From positions 17,856 to 81,855 of the forward strand of contig NZ_VORY01000014.1 of assembly GCF_007997295.1 (NCBI RefSeq): a stretch of 64,000 nt of DNA. Reading direction: 5' to 3'. The DNA is from Gillisia hiemivivida. Lineage in GTDB: Bacteria > Bacteroidota > Bacteroidia > Flavobacteriales > Flavobacteriaceae. The position numbers and the translations under genes are program-made. The notes under the pieces were generated by a model. That model was not told the origin of the DNA, did no database searches, and saw only the letters and a list, made by a program, of their open reading frames with translations. Of the stretch, positions 49,808 to 57,853 are shown piece after piece (the stretch's first letter is position 1; every line of letters begins with the position of its first letter).

Positions 49808-49920
49808 AGCGCGGATTTGTAATCCGTGCCTGCAACTACTATCAAAACGAATCTATCCAATAGCGCGGATTTACAATCCGTGCTAACAGCAGTGCCTGCA
49901 ATCACTATCATAACAAATCT
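49808..49920. repeat. Two tandem copies of a GCGCGGATT palindromic intergenic repeat
   Basis: Copy 1 (49808-49853) and copy 2 (49862-49920) both read AGCGCGGATTTnnAATCCGTGC, then TGCAA, ACTATCA and a similar AACnAATCT tail. Copy 2 has an inserted TAACAGCAG. Each forms a GCGCGGATT/AATCCGTGC hairpin with one G-T pair. The DNA on to 50073 holds no convincing gene; a 46-codon stop-free frame ending at 49908 on the minus strand has no start codon and was not called. Confidence 0.65.
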
Positions 49921-50073
49921 AACAAAACAACTTCTAGATCATTCTCTAAATCAGCATAATTTCTTGCAGATTTTTCAATCTGTTTCTCTCTAAGAATTAA
50001 AAAAAGCAACTGCCATATTGGGGTTGCATTAAAAAAGTCATGTGCTTTTCAATAAGATGCAAGTATGTAACGC

Positions 50074-50823
50074 TTACTCCTCCTTAGATTTCTTGAAAAA
50101 ATATCTATAAACTGTTTTATTTTCAGGTATTTCCTCCTCAGAAATTTCTGGCTCAGGCAAGCTTTCTATGAAATTTCCGTTTTCATCAAAATGGCTCATA
50201 AAAAGATCACTTTGAGGATCATAATCTTCTTTCTCCCATTCATATTTCGGCTTTATTGCTATATTTTGCTTGAATACGAAGGCTAAAAGCAATCCTACAA
50301 CTAATCCAGACAAATGTCCTTCCCACGAGATCTTTGGGTCTACAGGAACTATAAACCATAACATCCCGCCATAAAGAAAAACCACAATTAAAGAAAGTGC
50401 GATTAATCTATAGTATTTTGAAAATATTCCTTTAAAGAATAAAAAAGAGGCTAATAAATAGATAACTCCACTTGCTCCTATATGGTTGGCTGGCCTACCT
50501 ATAAGCCAGGTGAAAAATCCGGTTAAGAACAGTCCTACCAATAACACTTTCCAGCTAATGGTTCTGTAGAAAAAGAACAGTGCCATTGTTAAAATGAAAA
50601 GAGGAATGGTATTATGAAAAAGGTGTTTAATATCTGAATGAATAAAGGGTGAAAAAAGAATACCCCTTAGACCCTTTACCGTTCTTGGCTGAATACCGAA
50701 ATAATTAAAATCGAATCCAAACCGGATCTCAAACCAAAATACTATCCATAAAATTAAAATGAACAAAATTGGATAGGCTATGACTCCTGTCGAAAAAGTA
50801 AAAGGCTCTCTTTGTTTCAACAT
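50074..50823 (-). CDS. Rhomboid family intramembrane serine protease
   Basis: A polytopic membrane protease that cleaves transmembrane substrates inside the bilayer. The 249-residue protein shows the rhomboid motifs H70-N71 in HLFHNTIPLF, catalytic S118 in GASGVIY (GxSG) and catalytic H170 in EGHLSGLVVG. A C-terminal acidic tail of about 50 residues follows the last helix. It is monocistronic and transcribed opposite to rarA. The natural substrate is unknown. Confidence 0.93.
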   Translation of the reverse strand: MLKQREPFTFSTGVIAYPILFILILWIVFWFEIRFGFDFNYFGIQPRTVKGLRGILFSPFIHSDIKHLFHNTIPLFILTMALFFFYRTISWKVLLVGLFLTGFFTWLIGRPANHIGASGVIYLLASFLFFKGIFSKYYRLIALSLIVVFLYGGMLWFIVPVDPKISWEGHLSGLVVGLLLAFVFKQNIAIKPKYEWEKEDYDPQSDLFMSHFDENGNFIESLPEPEISEEEIPENKTVYRYFFKKSKEE

Positions 50824-50958
50824 AGGTCTAATTTATAATTTTATTATGAATAGCTAAGCTTTGGAACTCTATTCACAAGCAAAAGCTATGCACAATTATG
50901 TGTATTGCCATTTTGTCAACAGTATCTTAAATATGAGAATCAGTCATTCCTGATTTCC

Positions 50959-50966
50959 TACCTTTG
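50959..50966 (+). promoter_or_regulatory. -7 box immediately before rarA
   Basis: TACCTTTG, the same octamer as at the ribosomal promoter, ends 4 bases before the chosen rarA ATG. It predicts a leaderless transcript. No TTG stands about 19 nt upstream. Its presence argues against the ATG 22 codons further upstream as the real start. Confidence 0.5.
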
Positions 50967-50970
50967 TGAA

Positions 50971-52245
50971 ATGAATGAACCTCTTGCAGAACGATTAAGA
51001 CCCAAAAAACTTAGCGATTATTTGAGTCAGCAACATTTAATAGGAAAAAATGGAGCGCTTACGCAACAGTTAAAACAAGGAATGATTCCGTCTCTTATAT
51101 TATGGGGTCCTCCTGGCGTTGGTAAAACCACCTTGGCCAACATAATAGCAACAGAGAGCAATAGACCCTTTTATACCTTAAGCGCAATAAATAGCGGTGT
51201 AAAAGACATAAGAGACGTAATAGATCGCGCAAAAAAAGGAGAAGGTCTTTTCACTACCAAAAATCCAATCTTATTTATAGATGAGATCCACAGATTTAGT
51301 AAATCTCAGCAAGATTCTTTACTGGGAGCGGTAGAGAAAGGATGGGTTACTTTAATTGGTGCTACTACAGAAAACCCAAGTTTTGAGGTGATCTCTGCCC
51401 TGCTTTCTAGATGCCAGGTCTATGTTTTAAAAGCTTTTGAAAAAGACGATCTTATTGCTTTATTGCATCGGGCGATTAAAGAAGATTCTGAAATAAAAAA
51501 GAAGAATATAACTCTTACTGAAACTGAAGCTTTACTAAGATTAAGCGGAGGTGACGCAAGAAAATTATTGAACATTTTTGAACTATTGGTGAATTCCGTA
51601 GAGGAATCAATAGAGATAACTAACGAGCTAGTTCTTGAGAAGGTTCAGCAAAACACTGTGCTCTATGACAAGACGGGAGAGCAGCATTACGACATTGTTT
51701 CAGCATTTATAAAATCTATACGAGGAAGCGATCCAAATGGAGCTGTTTATTGGCTAGCCAGAATGATAGAAGGCGGAGAAGACGTGAAGTTCATTGCAAG
51801 ACGATTACTTATAGCTGCAAGTGAAGACATTGGAAATGCAAACCCTACAGCATTGATAATGGCAAATAACACTTTTCAAGCAGTCACAACTATTGGGTTT
51901 CCAGAATCTCGCATAATATTAAGCCAGTGTGCAATATACCTGGCAACTTCCCCAAAAAGCAATGCGTCTTATGCTGCAATTAATGCTGCACAAGGCATTG
52001 TGAAAGAAACAGGAAATTTATCGGTTCCATTGCCCATAAGAAATGCTCCAACCAAATTGATGAAAGATCTAGGTTATGGAGACAATTATAAATATGCTCA
52101 CAATTATGAAAATAACTTTGCTGAAGAAGAATTTCTTCCAGAGGAGATTAAAAACACTATGTTCTACAAACCTGGAAAAAATCAAAGGGAGGATGCGCAA
52201 CGAGAATTCTTAAAGAAACGTTGGAAAAATAAGTACGATTACTAA
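50971..52245 (+). CDS. rarA: Replication-associated recombination protein RarA (MgsA, AAA+ ATPase)
   Basis: An AAA+ ATPase of the clamp-loader group that acts at stalled replication forks. From MNEPLAERLRPKKLSDYLSQ it has 424 residues, the family length; the upstream ATG adds 22 residues that are not family-like. Walker A GPPGVGKT is at 46-53, Walker B is LFIDEIHRF near 96, and the C-terminal oligomerisation region carries DPNGAVYWLARMIEGGEDVKFIARRL. Its stop codon overlaps the stop of the convergent downstream gene. Confidence 0.96.
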   Translation: MNEPLAERLRPKKLSDYLSQQHLIGKNGALTQQLKQGMIPSLILWGPPGVGKTTLANIIATESNRPFYTLSAINSGVKDIRDVIDRAKKGEGLFTTKNPILFIDEIHRFSKSQQDSLLGAVEKGWVTLIGATTENPSFEVISALLSRCQVYVLKAFEKDDLIALLHRAIKEDSEIKKKNITLTETEALLRLSGGDARKLLNIFELLVNSVEESIEITNELVLEKVQQNTVLYDKTGEQHYDIVSAFIKSIRGSDPNGAVYWLARMIEGGEDVKFIARRLLIAASEDIGNANPTALIMANNTFQAVTTIGFPESRIILSQCAIYLATSPKSNASYAAINAAQGIVKETGNLSVPLPIRNAPTKLMKDLGYGDNYKYAHNYENNFAEEEFLPEEIKNTMFYKPGKNQREDAQREFLKKRWKNKYDY

Positions 52246-53093
52246 TTCTTAATATTATAAGTTTTAATAGAAGTGGAATTATCTAGAGCATTTAAAATCT
52301 CCACATTCAAATTTCCATCCTTATCAAAATATGCAATGCCCTGGCCTTGGATCGTGGAATAAATAAAATGATTTTCACTCCCAGTTTTTACCAGTTTAGC
52401 AAATGGTTCTTCCATTTGACTTTGAAATAATTGATATCCAAAATCGGTATTCAGAATATAAAATTCAACGTTTCCTGAAACATATACTTTTTCATTCTTA
52501 TTAGCAGATGCAGATTTCTCTATTGTTGAGGCTTCTTTAGAAACTTGAGGAATAGCAGTTAGTATTACTTCTGGCTTCGGCTTAGTGTTTTCTTGTACAG
52601 GTTTCTCGTTCTCTTTTTCCTCTTGCTTACTAGCAACAACCGATTCTCCCGTTACTGAATTCTGATCGTAACTATAATTAACAGTTTCAAATGAAGAAAA
52701 AGCATCTCGAAGGGCTTCTTGATAGGCTTTTTTATACTCTTTTTCTCTACTGCTACCTTCTTCGGAAAGGAAAATTTGCTTATTCTTACAGTCTTTTAAA
52801 GAAATTTGAAGACTAGTTTTAAACAGACCACTATTATCGATTAAATCTGCATACAGTATATTACAGTCTTGTTTAGAAAAATCCGAAGGCACTTCTTCGT
52901 TTTCTAAAATAGCAGTGAACCCATATTTTTCAAACAGGAACTTGGTAAGTTCATTCATTTGATATTCATTCGATTCCTTTAAAAAATCAAACTTTTCGGG
53001 CACAGAAACATACTTATAGGAATTTAAATTTTGTCCTACACTCGTAAAACAAAAACCTATTAACAGCGTAAAAATTAAATAAGTATTTCTCAT
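52242..53093 (-). CDS. Secreted hypothetical protein, last gene of a three-gene envelope operon
   Basis: A 283-residue protein with signal peptide MRNTYLIFTLLIGFCFTSVGQ and no lipobox. The first half is a mixed alpha/beta domain resembling small periplasmic proteins that end in YKKAYQEALRDAFSSFE. A low-complexity Glu/Lys/Pro linker at about 155-190 follows, then a C-terminal beta-rich domain (KVYVSGNVEFYILNTDFGYQLF). Its ATG overlaps the stop of the DUF5723 gene (ATGA). Function unknown; the coupling suggests it works with the DUF5723 protein. Confidence 0.75.
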   Translation of the reverse strand: MRNTYLIFTLLIGFCFTSVGQNLNSYKYVSVPEKFDFLKESNEYQMNELTKFLFEKYGFTAILENEEVPSDFSKQDCNILYADLIDNSGLFKTSLQISLKDCKNKQIFLSEEGSSREKEYKKAYQEALRDAFSSFETVNYSYDQNSVTGESVVASKQEEKENEKPVQENTKPKPEVILTAIPQVSKEASTIEKSASANKNEKVYVSGNVEFYILNTDFGYQLFQSQMEEPFAKLVKTGSENHFIYSTIQGQGIAYFDKDGNLNVEILNALDNSTSIKTYNIKN

Positions 53094-54499
53094 TGTTTTT
53101 TAAATATAAATTGCATCCCAATTTGAAGGGAAGCACTTTGTGATTTTGCAAGGTTAAAATATCCCGCTAAATTATCTGCTGCAATATAAAAATTAAATTT
53201 CTTGATTTTTGTTGAAACTAGCAAACCAACATTATAATATGAAAAGTCATCTATTGTATAAGAAACTTTTGCTCGAAGATTATTAGAAAACTTCCTGTCA
53301 TAATACGTAGTTAACGCGTAATTCATAGATCTAGGCCTCTTTACTCCAAATAAATGCATCCCGATAAGGTTATAATTGCGACGTTTATAAGTTTTCCTAT
53401 AATCACAAACTTCAAACATTTCCTCGAAACCAAATTCTATAGCAGCATTAAATTTTACAGGTCTCCACGTGGTATAATCTTCATTTAGGGTCTCATCCTT
53501 TAAGTTCCTATCTACCTCATCTTCAAAAAGATCCCAATAAGGAATCGTGTTATCATTTGGAGCCACGTCTGGGAACAAAGGTTCTATCCCATCTGTTTCA
53601 TAATCTCCATAGTACAAATAGTTCTCCACATCGTGCTGCTGAAACATAATACCAATATCCAAGATGGAACCTGTTATCCTAAAATTATCGGCTAAATTAT
53701 AGGTGGCTCCAAGATCTATTCCTGCACCAATATTACCTCCAAAAAAAGAACGTTTTAATAAATCTGCTGTGGATTCCTGTACCGTCATTCCCGTATTATT
53801 CAAAGAAGCATACCCAGAGGTATTTACCCGAATATTTATGTTTTCAGCAAAATGTCTATAAAAATTAGGGGTGTCAGGATCATCTCGAGTTATAAATTTA
53901 CCAGAATTGTTTGTGCTAGCAACATTAAATATTCCCGAATACAGTTTACCGCGGGCTCCAACCGTTAATTTTCTGTTTATTTTTTTATTGATTCCCAGAT
54001 GATAAACGGTCATTATTTCTCCTGTAAAAGACACATCAGAAAAATCAAAAGGAACGTTTAAATAAGCGTTGTTACCTTCATTCACCAATAGCGCTGGATC
54101 TTTAGGGAAATAGGCAAACATATCCATTTCTTGATAAACCCCCGCCGAAAGATATTGCCCATTATCTAGTCTCCATCCAAAAGAAAGTATTTCCAATTGC
54201 TGATGGAGCGTAAAATAATCATTTCTGGTTAATCGTCTAATTGCAGCACTTACTTTCTGGTTAACATCTTGATTTGAATCATCAAAAATATCGAACAAAT
54301 TGACACCTGAAGAACCTGTTGAAATATGGAATTTAGAGAATAGCGGAACTCCAATATGCCCATCGAAGTTTACATTTGCCCCAGGATTATTAAGCAAGGA
54401 TTGCGGCAAGCCATTTACATTATAGAGTAACTGCTTATTCTGGGCCTGGCAAAAGAAAATTCCAAAAAATAAAATTGTGAAAGAAAGGTAGGGTCTCAT
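53090..54499 (-). CDS. DUF5723 family protein, predicted outer-membrane beta-barrel
   Basis: A 469-residue protein with a signal peptide (FFGIFFCQAQ) and strongly alternating beta strands. It reads QLLYNVNGLPQSLLNNPGANVNFDGHIGVPLFS at the start and ends in a barrel-like LQIGMQFIFKKQ. This matches the Bacteroidota DUF5723 family, whose function is not established; its layout resembles FadL/PorV-type barrels. It lies 3 bases after the lipoprotein gene and overlaps the next gene by 4 bases. Confidence 0.82.
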   Translation of the reverse strand: MRPYLSFTILFFGIFFCQAQNKQLLYNVNGLPQSLLNNPGANVNFDGHIGVPLFSKFHISTGSSGVNLFDIFDDSNQDVNQKVSAAIRRLTRNDYFTLHQQLEILSFGWRLDNGQYLSAGVYQEMDMFAYFPKDPALLVNEGNNAYLNVPFDFSDVSFTGEIMTVYHLGINKKINRKLTVGARGKLYSGIFNVASTNNSGKFITRDDPDTPNFYRHFAENINIRVNTSGYASLNNTGMTVQESTADLLKRSFFGGNIGAGIDLGATYNLADNFRITGSILDIGIMFQQHDVENYLYYGDYETDGIEPLFPDVAPNDNTIPYWDLFEDEVDRNLKDETLNEDYTTWRPVKFNAAIEFGFEEMFEVCDYRKTYKRRNYNLIGMHLFGVKRPRSMNYALTTYYDRKFSNNLRAKVSYTIDDFSYYNVGLLVSTKIKKFNFYIAADNLAGYFNLAKSQSASLQIGMQFIFKKQ

Positions 54500-54502
54500 G
54501 CG

Positions 54503-55054
54503 CTAAAATTCAAATGAGAAAAGTCCCTTCGACTCAAATTTCAGCTCTCCTTCAAAAATATTTTGATTTGGTAACACCTCGATCTCCACCACCATTTTAA
54601 TGGAGTTCTTAATAACATCAATACGTTCATTCTCAATAAATTCTACCCAATCTGTTACTACAGGATTATTTTTATCACCTTGCGCTATATCAAATTGCAG
54701 AGAATGTTGGACTCTATTATTTTCAGAAAGAAAGGAGATTTTATTTCTAAATTGCTGCGGAAAGAAGTTGGTATATCTAAAGCTAAATTCTACGGTACTT
54801 AGATCATCTTGAATATAACTATCATCTAAAAATTCTAAACGTACCGTATCCCGAATTACTGCAGCAAATTCTCCAGTATCTTTTTCCTCAAAATCCGCAC
54901 TGGTCACATCAAAAACCAATAAACTTACCTGAAGGTCTGGTGTAAGTGCAATTTCTTCTGTTTGATCTAGGTCTATATCTTTTACACAAGAAAGCATAAC
55001 CACGCTAAAAAGCAATAGCAAAATGGGGGTTTGAAGTAGTTTTACAAAAGACAT
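54503..55054 (-). CDS. Hypothetical lipoprotein, first gene of the envelope operon
   Basis: A 183-residue lipoprotein with lipobox Cys at 23 (VVMLSC) followed by VKDIDLDQ. The mature part is beta-rich with many acidic residues and no recognised motif. It starts a compact three-gene unit with the DUF5723 barrel and the secreted protein, a lipoprotein-barrel-secreted-protein order that suggests one surface assembly. No named family. Confidence 0.7.
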   Translation of the reverse strand: MSFVKLLQTPILLLLFSVVMLSCVKDIDLDQTEEIALTPDLQVSLLVFDVTSADFEEKDTGEFAAVIRDTVRLEFLDDSYIQDDLSTVEFSFRYTNFFPQQFRNKISFLSENNRVQHSLQFDIAQGDKNNPVVTDWVEFIENERIDVIKNSIKMVVEIEVLPNQNIFEGELKFESKGLFSFEF

Positions 55055-55100
55055 CTGGGGAACATTCTTTTAGTGAAACGAAGATATAAATTCTTTATTG

Positions 55101-55790
55101 CTATAAATACTTACGCAACTCATTTAACTTCTGAATTTGAGGCACTTGCCTACTTTCATTTTTACCATAATAATCAAAAAATACAGCTTGTAAGCCTGCA
55201 TTTTTAGCCCCTTCTATATCAGCTTCATAACTATCACCAATCATAATAGAATTTTCGGGGGTTGCATTGGCTTTTTGAAGTGCTATATTAAATATTTGAA
55301 AATGCGGCTTTTTAACTCCAGCTTCTTCAGAAGTGGTAATGGTTTCAAAAAAGTCTGCTATCTTGGAATTTTGCATTTTGTTATGCTGAATTTCTTCAAA
55401 ACCATTAGTGATAATATGCAGCTTGTATTGGGGCTTCAGGTAGTCTAAAATCTCTATTGTATCCTGGAGCAGATGATTAAAACCTGGTAAAACACTAATA
55501 TATCTATTTGATAGATTGTCGATTACTTCATCTGAAACCTGAATTTTCATCGCCTTAAAACTATCATGAAGCCTGCCGACGCGCAATACTTCTTTGGAAA
55601 CCAAGTTATTTCGGTATCGTGCCCAATAGTCTATATTAATAGGAATATAGGTGTCTAAAAAATCCTGAATTTCAAGACCTATATTTTCTTCTTTGAAAAT
55701 CACATCGAAAGTTAATGCTGAATTTTTATCGAAATCCCACAAGGTGTGGTCCAGATCAAAATAAACGTGTTTTATGTTATTGAATTTCAT
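55101..55790 (-). CDS. YjjG family noncanonical pyrimidine nucleotidase (HAD superfamily)
   Basis: A house-cleaning 5'-nucleotidase that would hydrolyse modified or mutagenic pyrimidine monophosphates. It has 229 residues with motif I YFDLDHTLWDF (D12, D14), motif II ITNG, motif III Lys in VKKPHFQIF and motif IV MIGDSYEADIEGAKNAG. Its start lies inside the 3' end of the upstream deacetylase-like gene (14-base overlap), so the two are translated as a coupled pair. Confidence 0.9.
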   Translation of the reverse strand: MKFNNIKHVYFDLDHTLWDFDKNSALTFDVIFKEENIGLEIQDFLDTYIPINIDYWARYRNNLVSKEVLRVGRLHDSFKAMKIQVSDEVIDNLSNRYISVLPGFNHLLQDTIEILDYLKPQYKLHIITNGFEEIQHNKMQNSKIADFFETITTSEEAGVKKPHFQIFNIALQKANATPENSIMIGDSYEADIEGAKNAGLQAVFFDYYGKNESRQVPQIQKLNELRKYL

Positions 55791-57066
55791 GTATTTGCTT
55801 TAGTAATGAATAATGATAATTAAAATTGGCATATTCTGAGAAATCTCGATTCTTAAAGATAGTAAGCATATTCCCCTTTACTCTTTTAAGATCCTTCATG
55901 ATCTTGAGAACAATTCCCTGAAGTTCATTAGCATCATAAACACGTGTTGCCTGAGAATGAAAAACATAAGGATGCACCTTTAATGGAGTGGTTATCTCTA
56001 AATTGATATCATAAAACAAAAAGGGCAAACTCGTTCCTGCTCTAAATCCAATTGTTTCGGGATAGCCCATAGAATAATCATTAGGGATCTCAAGTTCATT
56101 TAAAAAACCATAATGTTCCGGTAAGAGTAAATTATACTTTGTATTTACTACATTTTGTAAAGGCCCGTGAATGATATTTTCAAACCGTTTCTTTTCAACC
56201 TTTAAAACCTCAATATCCGGAATTGCAAAATAACCTAATCGCAATCCCACTTCAGAATAATCTGCTACATATTTAATGATCTCTCTATAGTTAAGTCTGT
56301 TATGATTTATATTTCTGTCGTACACATTGAAGTTACTTAACTGAAACATGAAATTTAAATTGACCTTGTGTTTTTTAACCAATAATATTAGATCATCAAA
56401 AACATTATAGGGATCTTTTTTAAGTCTAAGCAGAACCCTTAATCTATCGGTTATCCTGCTAAACTTTAATTGTGTTAGGTCCGAAATAATTCCAGAGAAA
56501 CTTCTTAGCAAGCCTTTATTTTTGAAATTAAATACATGGCTCACTGAAATTAAAGAGGAGGATTGATATTTTCTTTTCGAAAAGGAAATTTCCGGAAACC
56601 TATTAATAAGTAAATTGGAGAAATTCTGTATCCAAATATCAATAACCGGAGAGTCTAAAAACCCCTCCTTGGATGCCAAACTTTCTAAAGCTGGAAATCT
56701 CCCAAAACTATCTTTTACATGAGGTAAATACTCTTCGTATCTGGAAAGTAAATAAAAGGTGGCAGCAAAAATATCGAATGGTAGATCGCTATTTTCTGAA
56801 ACAGGGAATAAACACTTCGTATTATCCCATTTCTGCACCTTGACCTCTACATCGCTGAAACCTTGTTCTAGTAGTAAATCTACATTCTGAAAAAACATTT
56901 CATTTCCAAGTCTCTTTTTACCATAAGAGAACTTCATACTATCATACGCGATGAATTCTTCTATTTTTGAAGTGAATTTAATATCTATCCCTAATACGCG
57001 AGTGCAAATATGCTTAAATGCGTAAGTTATTCTGGGAGTTACTTTTTGAGTATAAATTAAAAGCAT
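55777..57066 (-). CDS. Polysaccharide deacetylase-like protein (DUF7033) with degenerate active site
   Basis: A 429-residue protein whose N-terminal half (YTQKVTPRITYAFKHICTRVLGIDI, FDIFAATFYLLSRYEEYLPH) is the DUF7033 region that precedes NodB-type deacetylase domains. In the C-terminal half the expected Asp-containing strand reads ISVSHVFNFKNKGLLR, and the usual EVGIHPSY metal motif reads EVGLRLGY. FRAGTSLPFLFYDI is retained. The metal-binding Asp and His residues seem lost, so it may be a non-catalytic carbohydrate-binding or regulatory protein. Comparisons are from memory of the family, not an alignment. Confidence 0.78.
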   Translation of the reverse strand: MLLIYTQKVTPRITYAFKHICTRVLGIDIKFTSKIEEFIAYDSMKFSYGKKRLGNEMFFQNVDLLLEQGFSDVEVKVQKWDNTKCLFPVSENSDLPFDIFAATFYLLSRYEEYLPHVKDSFGRFPALESLASKEGFLDSPVIDIWIQNFSNLLINRFPEISFSKRKYQSSSLISVSHVFNFKNKGLLRSFSGIISDLTQLKFSRITDRLRVLLRLKKDPYNVFDDLILLVKKHKVNLNFMFQLSNFNVYDRNINHNRLNYREIIKYVADYSEVGLRLGYFAIPDIEVLKVEKKRFENIIHGPLQNVVNTKYNLLLPEHYGFLNELEIPNDYSMGYPETIGFRAGTSLPFLFYDINLEITTPLKVHPYVFHSQATRVYDANELQGIVLKIMKDLKRVKGNMLTIFKNRDFSEYANFNYHYSLLKQIHEIQ

Positions 57067-57078
57067 TGTAAATGGGAG

Positions 57079-57777
57079 TTACATCAATCCTTCGTCGGCA
57101 AAGCTAAAATAGGACTTTTCAGTAACAATAAGGTGATCTAGAATTTTAATATCCATACTTTCCGCAGCCGTTTTAAGCTTTAGAGTTAATTGTTTATCTG
57201 CTTCGCTCGGATTTAAATTTCCAGAAGGATGGTTATGGGCAAGTATCAAAGAAACTGCGCCTAATTCTAAAGCTTTGCGCAAGGTAACTCGAACATCTAC
57301 TAAGGTTCCAGTGATCCCGCCTTTACTTACCTGGAATTGCTCGATGATCTTATTAGCGTTATTAAGATATAGGATCCAAAATTCTTCATGTGCCAATTCT
57401 CCAAGTATAGGTTGTAATACTTCGAAAACAGAATTACTGGAAGTAACCTTCACATTTTCCAATGCTTCTTCAGAACGTCTCCTCCTCCCTAGCTCCATGG
57501 CAGCAATAATGGAAATAGCTTTTGCCTCTCCAATTCCTTTAAAATGCATAAGTTGAGAAACGGATTGCTTGCCCAAAATATTTAGGTTATTCTGATTGTT
57601 TGAAAGAATTTTCTTTGAAAGTTCTACAGCACTCTCATCTCTATTTCCAGAACCAATAAGTATTGCAATCAATTCAGCATCTGTTAAAGAAAGTTTTCCT
57701 TTCTGAAGCAATTTTTCTCGGGGTCTATCGTCTATTGCCCAATTTTTTATTGTAAAAGGAATTTTATCGTTACTCAT
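57079..57777 (-). CDS. radC: RadC family JAB-domain DNA repair-associated protein
   Basis: A 232-residue protein with an N-terminal helix-hairpin-helix (FKGIGEAKAISIIAAMELGRR) and a C-terminal JAB/MPN domain. The JAMM metal motif is complete: H181, H183 in HNHPSGNLNPS and D194. The family was named for a supposed radiation-repair role that was later disputed; DNA-related metalloprotease or nuclease activity is unproven. It lies 12 bases before the deacetylase-like gene on the same strand. Confidence 0.93.
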   Translation of the reverse strand: MSNDKIPFTIKNWAIDDRPREKLLQKGKLSLTDAELIAILIGSGNRDESAVELSKKILSNNQNNLNILGKQSVSQLMHFKGIGEAKAISIIAAMELGRRRRSEEALENVKVTSSNSVFEVLQPILGELAHEEFWILYLNNANKIIEQFQVSKGGITGTLVDVRVTLRKALELGAVSLILAHNHPSGNLNPSEADKQLTLKLKTAAESMDIKILDHLIVTEKSYFSFADEGLM

Positions 57778-57853
57778 GCAGATTATTTATATAAATATAA
57801 ACAAATCAAGCAATTATGAGCGAAATTCTAATTAATTTGAAAAAATTAAACTG

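Noticed and set aside
49908..50048. A 46-codon stop-free frame on the minus strand near the GCGCGGATT repeats
   Set aside because: It has no start codon, ends within a repeat, and matches nothing I recognise; at most it is a gene remnant.
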